This document shows positions 1-5,068 of a DNA stretch of 6,261 nucleotides, piece by piece (positions within the stretch are counted from its first letter, which is position 1; every line of letters begins with the position of its first letter). The translations under genes and the position numbers were made by a program. The DNA comes from Bacillota bacterium. GTDB lineage: Bacteria > Bacillota_B > Desulfitobacteriia > Desulfitobacteriales > Desulfitobacteriaceae. A model generated the notes under the pieces. It saw only the letters and a list, made by a program, of their open reading frames with translations. It was not told where the DNA came from and made no database searches. The stretch is taken from positions 1-6,261 of the forward strand of contig JAJYAS010000222.1 in assembly GCA_021779415.1 (NCBI GenBank). Reading direction: 5' to 3'.

Positions 1-531
1 TTGGCCGTTTATGAAAAAGTAACGGCTGATGTTAAACCAGTTAGCGATACCGAGGCCAAAGCTTATTATGACAAAAATGTTGCTCAATATAGCCAGCCTG
101 AAAGTGTTACTGCCCGTCATATTTTACTTAACACGGAAGATGAAGCAAAAGCAATTATTGTACAATTACAAGCTGGGGCCGATTTTGTGAAACTCGCTAA
201 AGAAAAATCCATTGAGCCTGGAGCAAAAGACTCAGGCGGGGATCTCGGAACTTTTACTAAAGGAAAGATGGTCCCAGAATTCGAAACAGCAGCCTTTGCT
301 CAAAAAGTGGGCACATTCTCAACCGTCCCGGTAAAAACTCAATTTGGTTATCATGTTATCTTAGTGGAAGCACATACGCCTGCAGTGGCTGCAGACTTTA
401 CCAAGGTAAAAGCTCAAGTGGCGCAAGACGCACTCAATGCAGCAAAAGATGCGAAGTTCCAGACTTATTTTGACACTATGCGTAAGAACGCCAAGATCGA
501 ATATGCTAAGGGATATCAGCCTGCAAGTTAA
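1..531 (+). CDS. PpiC/PrsA/SurA-type parvulin peptidyl-prolyl isomerase, 5'-truncated
   Basis: This is the C-terminal part of a peptidyl-prolyl cis-trans isomerase that helps fold proteins, probably outside the membrane as an exported lipoprotein or secreted foldase. A full parvulin domain spans about residues 35-125 of the visible part. It shows ARHILL with His40, SGGDLGTF at 78-85, the Met90 and Phe94 region, and QFGYHVI with His118, all typical of the active-site cleft. Residues 1-30 resemble the end of the helical chaperone domain (SDTEAKAYYDKN) that precedes parvulin domains in PrsA and SurA. A charged helical tail follows to residue 176. The frame is open to the window edge, so the leading TTG is probably internal and the start and signal peptide lie upstream. 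A strong terminator follows 11 bp after the stop. The family is clear, but the choice between PrsA and SurA-like cannot be made without the N terminus. Confidence 0.9.
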   Translation: MAVYEKVTADVKPVSDTEAKAYYDKNVAQYSQPESVTARHILLNTEDEAKAIIVQLQAGADFVKLAKEKSIEPGAKDSGGDLGTFTKGKMVPEFETAAFAQKVGTFSTVPVKTQFGYHVILVEAHTPAVAADFTKVKAQVAQDALNAAKDAKFQTYFDTMRKNAKIEYAKGYQPAS

Positions 532-541
532 TAGGGTTATC

Positions 542-575
542 AAAAAGAAGGCAATTAATTGCCTTCTTTTGTTTT
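542..575 (+). terminator. Rho-independent terminator after the parvulin gene
   Basis: A perfect 28-bp palindrome runs from 543 to 570. The stem is AAAAGAAGGC against GCCTTCTTTT, with an A/T-rich centre that can pair further, followed by GTTTT. It sits 11 bp after the stop codon, separates this gene from spoVT, and is symmetric enough to work in both directions. Confidence 0.9.
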
Positions 576-590
576 ACATTGGAAAATAAT

Positions 591-620
591 GAATAATTGG
601 CAATCCCTAGATATATACTA
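591..620 (+). promoter_or_regulatory. Probable sigma-G promoter of spoVT
   Basis: GAATA at 591-595 is followed by exactly 18 bp and then TATACTA at 614-620. The sigma-G consensus is GHATR-N18-CATWHTA. The -35 and spacer fit fully, and the -10 fits except for T in place of the first C. spoVT is a known sigma-G target in B. subtilis, so both sequence and gene identity point the same way. Transcription would begin near 627, giving a leader of about 64 nt. A TATA-type housekeeping promoter cannot be fully excluded. Confidence 0.65.
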
Positions 621-690
621 TCATTAAATTCAAGGTGGCAAAGAACAAGAAGAAAATGATTTTCGGACGACAAAGGAGGAAAGTGCGCCT

Positions 691-1254
691 ATGAAAGCAA
701 CAGGTATTGTGAGGAGAATTGATGACCTCGGTCGTGTCGTTATTCCAAAGGAAATTCGTCGGACTCTTCGTATTCGGGAAGGAGATCCGTTAGAGATTTT
801 TGTAGATCGGGAAGGGGAAGTCATACTCAAGAAATATTCCCCAATCCGTGAATTGGGAGAGTTCGCGAAAGAATACGCCGATTCCCTATCTGAGGCAACT
901 GGGCATATCGCTTGTATCACAGATCGGGATACGATTATCGCAGTATCTGGAGCATCAAAGAAAGAGTATCTGAATAAATCGGTAGGACCGGCAGTAGAAC
1001 AAGCAATGGAAGAAAGGAAAACGGTTCACATCGGAATTGCAGGGGAACACGTTTCGTGCAAAAACTGTCCAGAAAATGAGGAAGAAGATAAATGCAAGTA
1101 TACAGGTGAAGTCGTTGCACCGATTATTTCCCAAGGGGATCCCATAGGAACAGTGATGCTCTTGTCCAAGGAAGCAAATATAAAGATGGGCGAGTTAGAG
1201 ATCAAATTGGTTGAGACTGCCGCTGGCTTTTTAGCTAAGCAGATGGAACAGTAA
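691..1254 (+). CDS. spoVT: Stage V sporulation transcription factor SpoVT
   Basis: SpoVT is an AbrB-family regulator that tunes sigma-G-dependent genes in the developing forespore and influences spore coat, resistance and germination. Residues 1-50 form the swapped-hairpin DNA-binding domain, with the signature TGIVRRIDDLGRVVIPKEIR, and are nearly the same as the B. subtilis protein as I recall it. Residues about 56-187 form the GAF-like domain, ending in the conserved VETAAGFLAKQMEQ. At 187 residues it is about nine longer than the Bacillus protein. The extra length falls around residues 120-140, where three cysteines (Cys123, Cys126, Cys135) sit in an acidic loop; Cys75 is a fourth. The ATG follows a strong AAAGGAGGA site at 672-680. 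The gene is monocistronic, between two terminators, with a sigma-G-like promoter. Identification is very firm. Confidence 0.97.
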   Translation: MKATGIVRRIDDLGRVVIPKEIRRTLRIREGDPLEIFVDREGEVILKKYSPIRELGEFAKEYADSLSEATGHIACITDRDTIIAVSGASKKEYLNKSVGPAVEQAMEERKTVHIGIAGEHVSCKNCPENEEEDKCKYTGEVVAPIISQGDPIGTVMLLSKEANIKMGELEIKLVETAAGFLAKQMEQ

Positions 1255-1268
1255 TCATTAATTTTGCC

Positions 1269-1303
1269 AAAATAAAGCGGTGCTGCCGCTTTATTTTATT
1301 TTG
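1269..1303 (+). terminator. Rho-independent terminator of spoVT
   Basis: A perfect 12-bp stem, AAAATAAAGCGG (1269-1280) against CCGCTTTATTTT (1286-1297), has a 5-nt loop and is followed by more T-rich sequence to 1303. It lies 14 bp after the spoVT stop. Confidence 0.92.
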
Positions 1304-1364
1304 TATCAGTCTGAATGTTTGCCCCCAGCGGTCCCCTTCTTGCCATTCATAGCGGTGTTCTAAC

Positions 1365-1431
1365 CTCGAACATCCTTGTTCGAGTCTTGGTCACAGGGAC
1401 ACTCGGCCATCCATGGCCAGCGCCTACGAGT
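1365..1431. repeat. Cluster of interlocking palindromes (REP-like)
   Basis: Several short inverted repeats overlap here. CTCGAACA (1365-1372) pairs with TGTTCGAG (1377-1384) over a 4-nt loop. CGAGT (1381-1385) pairs with ACTCG (1401-1405). GGCCAT (1405-1410) pairs with ATGGCC (1413-1418). ACTCG (1401-1405) can also pair with CGAGT (1427-1431). No ORF or tRNA fold fits the stretch. The layout resembles a repetitive extragenic palindrome or a decayed small non-autonomous element. A structured leader RNA for mazG is a weaker alternative. Confidence 0.5.
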
Positions 1432-1454
1432 TGGTGCAAGCCAGTTTTCTTTAT
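1431..1454 (+). repeat. Intergenic repeat, copy 1 (24 nt)
   Basis: TTGG-TGCAAGCCA-GTTTTCTTTAT at 1431-1454 matches the segment at 5945-5969 with three substitutions and one single-base gap. It ends just before the mazG ribosome binding site. Here the TTGGC/GCCAA hairpin has lost pairing, whereas copy 2 keeps it. Confidence 0.55.
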
Positions 1455-1483
1455 GCTAAAATACCTCTAGGAGGTGGAAAGAA

Positions 1484-2941
1484 ATGTCCTCGTGTCTTCA
1501 TGTTATTGGCTTAGGGCCTTCGGGTCTGGAGCAGTTGACCCTTGGAAGTTATCGACTTATTTGTGGTTCGAAGAAGATTTTCGCGCGAACATCCCGGCAT
1601 CCCTGTGTTCAGGAATTGATGGCCGAGGGTGTGCGTGTAGAATCCTTTGATGAGATTTACGCCAAGGGATCGTCCTTCGAGAGAGTATATGAAAGAATTA
1701 CGGAGCGATTACGGGAGGAGCTGCAAAAAGGAACAGAAGTGATCTACGCAGTTCCTGGACATCCCATGGTTGCGGAAAAGACGGTCCAACTCATTGGAGA
1801 AAAACTAGCTCAGGACTATGAGGTCGTGATTCATCCGGCCATGAGCTTTGTCGATGAGATTTTTAGAGTGTTGAAGTTCGACCCGATTGAGGGGGTACTC
1901 ATTCGGAATTATGACGCCCTTAAAGGGGTGGGATTGACAGGTCAGGAATGGCTTGTTATCCCCCAGGTGTATAACAAACTAATTGCCTCAGAAGTAAAAC
2001 TAGATCTCATGGCTTCCTATCCCGATGATGCATGGGTGTACGTTGCCCAAGCGTTCGGTACATCTGACCAACGAGTGGACAAGCTTCCACTTTACGAGAT
2101 GGATCATGGGACATTTGATCATTTAACGACAATCATTTTGCCCCCGAACTTAAACGTTATCTCTTTTACCAAGTTAGTTAACGTGATGACAACCTTGCGC
2201 TCTAAGGAAGGGTGTGCATGGGATCGGGAGCAAACCCATGAATCCCTGAAACCTTGTCTGATCGAAGAAAGTTATGAAGTACTTGAAGCGATCGAGAAAG
2301 AAGATATGTATAATTTGTGTGAAGAGTTGGGAGACTTATTATTACAAGTTGTTTTTCACACTCAATTAGCCACAGAAGAACATGATTTTGAACTCCAAGA
2401 CGTCCTTCGCGGGGTTATCCAAAAACTCATTCGCCGACACCCGCATGTTTTTGGCAAAGAAACGGCGAAGACAGCGGAGGATGTGATCCTGACTTGGGAC
2501 AGAATAAAGAAGGAAGAAAAAGCAAACGAAAATGACGAGCCAGCCTTCTTCCACGATCCGAAAGGCTTACCCGCTCTCATGTGGGCCTCTTCAACCCAAC
2601 GTAGAGTGGCTAAGGTAGGATTTGACTGGCCTAATATTGAGGGGCCTTGGGAGAAGGTTCAGGAAGAATTACGAGAACTTAAAACTGCTTTGGCTGATGG
2701 AATAGGAGTTCGTGAGGAATTAGGGGATTTAATATTTGCAACTGTAAATCTATCCCGGTTCTTAAAGTTAGATGCAGAAGAGGTTCTGAGGGATGCCACA
2801 CATAAGTTTCAGTCCCGTTACTTGAAGATGATTGAGTTAAGTCAAAAAAAGGGCCTGGACTTTGAACAATTACCCCTTGACAAAATGGATATTTTATGGG
2901 AAGAAGCAAAATCTGAAGAAAATAGTGGCAAATTAAAGTAA
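1484..2941 (+). CDS. mazG: YabN/MazG: tetrapyrrole-methylase-like domain fused to tandem MazG NTP pyrophosphohydrolase
   Basis: MazG proteins hydrolyse nucleoside triphosphates to monophosphate and pyrophosphate, cleaning the pool of unwanted NTPs. Residues 1-225 form a tetrapyrrole (corrin/porphyrin) methylase-like domain, with the glycine-rich GLGPSGLEQLTL near the start and AVPGHPMVAEKTV at 89-101. Its activity in this fusion is unknown. Residues 226-485 hold two MazG units. The first shows CAWDREQT, the metal-binding EESYE (261-265), EELGD (280-284) and RRHPHVFG. The second shows EELRE (394-398) and EELGD (411-415), so both keep the EExxE...ExxD ligands. Length and architecture match B. 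subtilis YabN. The ATG follows AGGAGGTG at 1469-1476. The gene lies upstream of HU with an 84-bp gap and no terminator that I can see, so read-through into HU is possible. No convincing sigma-A promoter is seen upstream. Confidence 0.95.
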   Translation: MSSCLHVIGLGPSGLEQLTLGSYRLICGSKKIFARTSRHPCVQELMAEGVRVESFDEIYAKGSSFERVYERITERLREELQKGTEVIYAVPGHPMVAEKTVQLIGEKLAQDYEVVIHPAMSFVDEIFRVLKFDPIEGVLIRNYDALKGVGLTGQEWLVIPQVYNKLIASEVKLDLMASYPDDAWVYVAQAFGTSDQRVDKLPLYEMDHGTFDHLTTIILPPNLNVISFTKLVNVMTTLRSKEGCAWDREQTHESLKPCLIEESYEVLEAIEKEDMYNLCEELGDLLLQVVFHTQLATEEHDFELQDVLRGVIQKLIRRHPHVFGKETAKTAEDVILTWDRIKKEEKANENDEPAFFHDPKGLPALMWASSTQRRVAKVGFDWPNIEGPWEKVQEELRELKTALADGIGVREELGDLIFATVNLSRFLKLDAEEVLRDATHKFQSRYLKMIELSQKKGLDFEQLPLDKMDILWEEAKSEENSGKLK

Positions 2942-2972
2942 TATAAACCTTAATAAGCAGGAGATTGGTTAT

Positions 2973-3000
2973 TTATCGCGAAATATAATTGTCGTGATAA
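2973..3000. promoter_or_regulatory. HU promoter -10 element inside an inverted repeat (candidate operator)
   Basis: A perfect TATAAT lies at 2984-2989, about 36 bp before the HU start. No good -35 exists at 17 bp; TTGGTT at 2965-2970 is only 13 bp away. The -10 sits in the centre of a dyad: TTATCGCGA (2973-2981), 10 bp, then TCGTGATAA (2992-3000), with eight of nine positions complementary. Transcription would start near 2996, so most of the dyad lies upstream of or at the start point. That favours a protein-binding site over an RNA hairpin. The weak -35 would suit a regulated promoter. Confidence 0.5.
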
Positions 3001-3025
3001 GATCAGTTATTAGGAGGGGCTATTT

Positions 3026-3301
3026 TTGAATAAGGCTGAATTAGTTAGCGCAGTTGCTGAGAAGGCTGACATGTCCAAGAAGGATGCAGAGAAGGCTGTA
3101 AAAGCCGTATTTGATGTCATCGAGGAGTCCTTGGCACAAAGTGAAAAGGTCCAACTGGTTGGTTTTGGGACGTTTGAAGTAAAAGAGCGTGCGGAACGTA
3201 CTGGAAGGAATCCCCAAACAAAGGAAACTATCGTAATTCCTGCGGCCAAAGTACCCGGTTTCAAGGCAGGTAAGGCTCTCAAAGACGCAGTCCAAAAATG
3301 A
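3026..3301 (+). CDS. hup: HU family DNA-binding protein
   Basis: HU is a small dimeric nucleoid protein that bends and compacts DNA without strong sequence preference. The 91-residue product has the usual length. Helical N-terminal half: [24 protein letters not shown]. Family signature at 46-65: [20 protein letters not shown]. The DNA-intercalating proline is Pro63 in the RNP arm tip, and the C terminus is [14 protein letters not shown]. The start is TTG at 3026, chosen because AGGAGGGG (3012-3019) lies about 7 nt upstream and the protein then begins with the classic MNKAELV. In B. subtilis the HU gene lies elsewhere; here it sits between mazG and rqcP. A promoter with a dyad precedes it and a strong terminator follows. 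GTCCAAA (3290-3296) and TTTGGAC (3305-3311) form a further small hairpin around the stop codon. Confidence 0.97.
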   Translation: MNKAELVSAVAEKADMSKKDAEKAVKAVFDVIEESLAQSEKVQLVGFGTFEVKERAERTGRNPQTKETIVIPAAKVPGFKAGKALKDAVQK

Positions 3302-3319
3302 GTCTTTGGACTTTGTTAC

Positions 3320-3358
3320 AAAATCAGGTTCCAGGTTTTCGCTGGAACCTGATTTTTC
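3320..3358 (+). terminator. Rho-independent terminator of the HU gene
   Basis: A perfect 15-bp stem (3320-3334 with 3342-3356, core ATCAGGTTCCAG/CTGGAACCTGAT) has a 7-nt loop and runs into a T-tract. It lies 18 bp after the HU stop and is the strongest terminator in the window. Confidence 0.94.
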
Positions 3359-3429
3359 GTACTAGCAATTAGGCACCTGTACAACTAAAACCTGTGTTAG
3401 CCATAGTTGTCGCAAAAGGAAGGTAAATA

Positions 3430-3693
3430 ATGCGTATTGATAAATATTTAAAAGTTTCCCGCCTTATTAAGCGCCGCACAGTGGCGAAAGATGTTTGCGT
3501 AGGGGAAAAGATCTCGATAAACGGACGGACGGTCAAACCCTCAGCAGAGGTCAAAATAGGGGACAGCATCACACTAGAACTGGGGAATCATGTCATAGAA
3601 GTTCAGGTACTGGCAACTCCCAACAGTGTGAAGGCCAACGAAGCCCATACGCTTTATGAATTGATTAGGGATGAACGAAAGACAGAGTCTTGA
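3430..3693 (+). CDS. rqcP: RqcP (YabO), S4-domain ribosome quality-control factor
   Basis: RqcP is a small S4 RNA-binding protein that binds stalled 50S-peptidyl-tRNA complexes and works with RqcH to add C-terminal alanine tails to stalled peptides. The 87-residue product begins MRIDKYLKVSRLIKRRTVAK, nearly the same as B. subtilis YabO, including Arg2 and the basic RLIKRR segment. The S4 domain covers about residues 1-60 (ISINGRTVKPSAEVKIGDSI), followed by a short helical tail. The ATG follows GGAAGG (3418-3423). No clear promoter is seen in the 72 bp after the HU terminator, although ACAACTA (3381-3387) and TAGTTGT (3404-3410) form a dyad there. The terminator stem begins inside the last codons. 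HslR/Hsp15 is a related family, but length and N terminus favour RqcP. Confidence 0.93.
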   Translation: MRIDKYLKVSRLIKRRTVAKDVCVGEKISINGRTVKPSAEVKIGDSITLELGNHVIEVQVLATPNSVKANEAHTLYELIRDERKTES

Positions 3694-3715
3694 TTTATAA
3701 GACTCTGTCTTTTAA
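3678..3715 (+). terminator. Rho-independent terminator overlapping the end of rqcP
   Basis: AAAGACAGAGTCTT (3678-3691) pairs perfectly with AAGACTCTGTCTTT (3699-3712), with a 7-nt loop and a T-rich tail. The left arm encodes the last residues of RqcP (KTES) and reaches the first base of the TGA stop, so a ribosome finishing translation would cover part of the stem. Confidence 0.88.
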
Positions 3716-3868
3716 ATTTAATTCGAGATTATGCCAAGAATGCAGGTTAAGTGCATGTGAGAACCGTAGGTAAGCAATGGAAAGTGTGCGAATGGGCAAA
3801 TAAACTGACTTCTAAAGGAAAAGCAAGGTGAATAGGGTTTAAGAAGAAAAAAGTTAGGGGGATAGGGC

Positions 3869-4147
3869 ATGGTGAACAAAGTTGGCAAAGGACATCGCCT
3901 TGTCATGGAAAATCGAGAACAAATTGCGTTGACTGGAGTACAAAAGGTTCAGTCCTTTGACCCCAAGGAAATTGTTCTGGAAACCGAACTTGGGATTTTG
4001 AGTATCAAAGGAGATCAATTAGGCATCAAAATGCTTAATCTTGAGGAGGGGATGGTGGATCTTCAGGGGCATGTCAGTGCTTTGATCTATCATCGAAATA
4101 CGAGCGAAGGTTCTCGGCAAGGCTTTTTAAACAAGATTTTCCGTTAA
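3869..4147 (+). CDS. yabP: Sporulation protein YabP
   Basis: YabP belongs to the YabP/YqfC family. In B. subtilis it is made in the mother cell under sigma-E and is needed with YabQ for proper spore cortex formation; its biochemical role is unknown. The 92-residue product matches B. subtilis YabP over most of its length: RLVMENREQIALTGVQKVQSFDPKEIVLETELGILSIKG, then GIKMLNLEEGMVDLQGHVSALIY, and a basic end, GFLNKIFR. No membrane segment or signal is seen. The ATG follows AGGGGGA (3856-3862), about 6 nt away; a second in-frame ATG at 3905 lacks a site. yabQ follows 33 to 45 bp downstream, depending on its start, so the two are probably co-transcribed. I could not find a convincing sigma-E promoter in the 150 bp upstream. 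Confidence 0.93.
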   Translation: MVNKVGKGHRLVMENREQIALTGVQKVQSFDPKEIVLETELGILSIKGDQLGIKMLNLEEGMVDLQGHVSALIYHRNTSEGSRQGFLNKIFR

Positions 4148-4192
4148 ATTCTCCTTAAGTCAAAGAAAGGAGGAAGAACAATCTCAGAATTC

Positions 4193-4687
4193 GTGACGTT
4201 TTTCTGGGTTATCTTGGCGGGGGTGATCGTTGGAGTAGTTTTTGACTTTTATCGTTCTTTTCGACGTTGGCAAGGCTGGGGATGGGCTTTAACCTTTGTT
4301 GGAGATGTACTTTTTTCTTTAGTGGCGTTGTTCATTCTTTTCCGCTTCTTTGAAAGAGCGAATGCACTAGCCTTTCGTTTTTATATTATTTGGGGCAGTT
4401 TGTTGGGTCTAGTCCTCTATCTAAGATTATTGAGCCGTTTTTCAGTGCGTTTCTTTTTTTGTTTCTATCGGGTTATGACGTATCTAGCGGAGCTTATCCA
4501 CAGAGGGATAAAAGTACCAATTAGCGCGCTAGTCCTTATAATGCGGCCACCTTATGCAATCTTGCACTGGATCAGTCTCCTTCTTTTTCGAATTGGAGAA
4601 TATATTATTCTTGAACCGATCTTGCTCATCATAAAAAGACTAAAAGTATGGTGGAATACACTCTTACCGCCTAGGACTAAAGGGTAA
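4193..4687 (+). CDS. yabQ: Spore cortex biosynthesis membrane protein YabQ
   Basis: YabQ is a membrane protein that in B. subtilis localises around the forespore and is required for cortex synthesis. The product is very hydrophobic. Likely membrane segments, counted from the GTG, are 2-18, 32-51 and 60-79, with further hydrophobic stretches at about 84-101 and 109-132. The family motif FDFYR (17-21) follows the first segment. At about 164 residues it is shorter than the Bacillus protein as I remember it, lacking much of the C-terminal tail. The listed start is the first GTG, but the strong AAAGGAGGA (4166-4174) is about 19 nt from it and ideally placed for an in-frame ATC at 4181, which would add ISEF in front. 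I think the ATC is the true start. A consensus DnaA box (4494-4502) lies within the gene. Confidence 0.85.
   Translation: MTFFWVILAGVIVGVVFDFYRSFRRWQGWGWALTFVGDVLFSLVALFILFRFFERANALAFRFYIIWGSLLGLVLYLRLLSRFSVRFFFCFYRVMTYLAELIHRGIKVPISALVLIMRPPYAILHWISLLLFRIGEYIILEPILLIIKRLKVWWNTLLPPRTKG
4494..4502 (+). promoter_or_regulatory. Isolated DnaA box inside yabQ
   Basis: TTATCCACA matches the DnaA box consensus at all nine positions. It is also part of an inverted repeat, TTATCC-N6-GGATAA, up to 4511. It lies about 230 bp upstream of the cluster before the HTH gene and could help loop DNA, but one 9-mer inside a gene can arise by chance. Confidence 0.4.
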
Positions 4688-4702
4688 AATTTCCCAGAGG
4701 GA

Positions 4703-4731
4703 TTGATTACCGAATAGGGAGTGGCTATAAT
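4703..4731 (+). promoter_or_regulatory. Sigma-A-type promoter of the HTH-divIC operon
   Basis: TTGATT (4703-4708) and a perfect TATAAT (4726-4731) are separated by exactly 17 bp. Transcription would start near 4738, giving an 88-nt leader before the GTG at 4826. The start point falls inside the first DnaA-like box, so the box cluster covers the first 65 or so transcribed bases. Confidence 0.75.
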
Positions 4732-4735
4732 GGAG

Positions 4736-4801
4736 TTATCCCCATGTTTGTCCACGGTTTGTAAGTGATTTGTCCACATATTATCCACACTTTGTGTATA
4801 A
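4736..4801. promoter_or_regulatory. Cluster of five DnaA boxes upstream of HTH-divIC
   Basis: Five DnaA-box-like 9-mers lie in 66 bp. TTATCCCCA (4736-4744) has one mismatch to TTATCCACA. TTGTCCACG (4748-4756) has two. TTGTCCACA (4770-4778) has one. TTATCCACA (4781-4789) is perfect. TGTGTATAA (4793-4801) is a perfect inverted copy of TTATNCACA. Start-to-start spacings are 12, 22, 11 and 12 bp, so the boxes lie on nearly one face of the helix. The cluster directly follows the start of transcription. Regulation by DnaA is inferred, but the number and phasing of boxes are hard to explain by chance. Confidence 0.75.
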
Positions 4802-4825
4802 CTTTTTTAGCAAGGGTGTGCCACA

Positions 4826-5068
4826 GTGCAATTAGAAATTCGAGGCTTGGAAAAGTTAAGCTTTCGGGAGCGCCAAGCGGTGATCCTCAAAGAAAGTGGA
4901 AAACCACTTGAAACCATTGCCAAACAACTTCGCCTCAGCCAGAGTTCTGTGGCTACTTTATTAACTCGAGCGAGGAGTAAAGGATACGAGATCGTTTGTA
5001 TTATCCCAGGTGGAGAACTTGGTTTAGGAGGAGAGGAATTGGATGAAGAGGGCCCGTCAGAAAATTAA
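4826..5068 (+). CDS. Small sigma-70 region 4-like helix-turn-helix protein
   Basis: This 80-residue protein has a helix-turn-helix at about residues 11-54: LSFRERQAVILKESGKP, then LETIAKQLRLSQSSVATLLTRARSKGY. This resembles sigma factor region 4 and related HTH domains, where an RER segment, an IA..L.LS recognition helix and an RAR.K end are common. There is no region 2, so it is not a complete sigma factor. The C-terminal 20 residues are glycine-rich and acidic. The GTG start has a modest AAGGGTG site (4813-4819) and sits just after the DnaA-box cluster. The 3' end overlaps divIC by 26 bp, and the divIC ribosome binding site lies within this gene, which suggests translational coupling. B. 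subtilis has no such gene between yabQ and divIC. Its targets are unknown; a regulator of this operon or an RNA polymerase partner is a guess. Confidence 0.8.
   Translation: MQLEIRGLEKLSFRERQAVILKESGKPLETIAKQLRLSQSSVATLLTRARSKGYEIVCIIPGGELGLGGEELDEEGPSEN

Noticed and set aside
1431..1462. Possible sigma-A promoter for mazG (TTGGTG with TAAAAT or TATGCT)
   Set aside because: Spacings are 20 or 15 bp and the hexamers are weak; the segment is better explained as repeat copy 1.
3407..3413. TGTCGCA before rqcP as a Spo0A box
   Set aside because: It has one mismatch, stands alone, and the gene is not a known Spo0A target.
3733..3762. Nine-codon ORF and short hairpin ATGCA/TGCAT between rqcP and yabP
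   Set aside because: The ORF has no ribosome binding site and the stem is only 5 bp, so chance is sufficient.
3760..3860. Sigma-E promoter for yabP-yabQ
   Set aside because: Expected from B. subtilis, but no pair of -35 and CATACAAT-like -10 at the right distance could be found by eye.
361..4788. Open frames of 60-96 codons on the - strand, such as 630-920, 2362-2580, 3010-3282 and 4552-4788
   Set aside because: Each lies opposite a well-identified + strand gene, lacks a ribosome binding site and shows no recognisable protein family.
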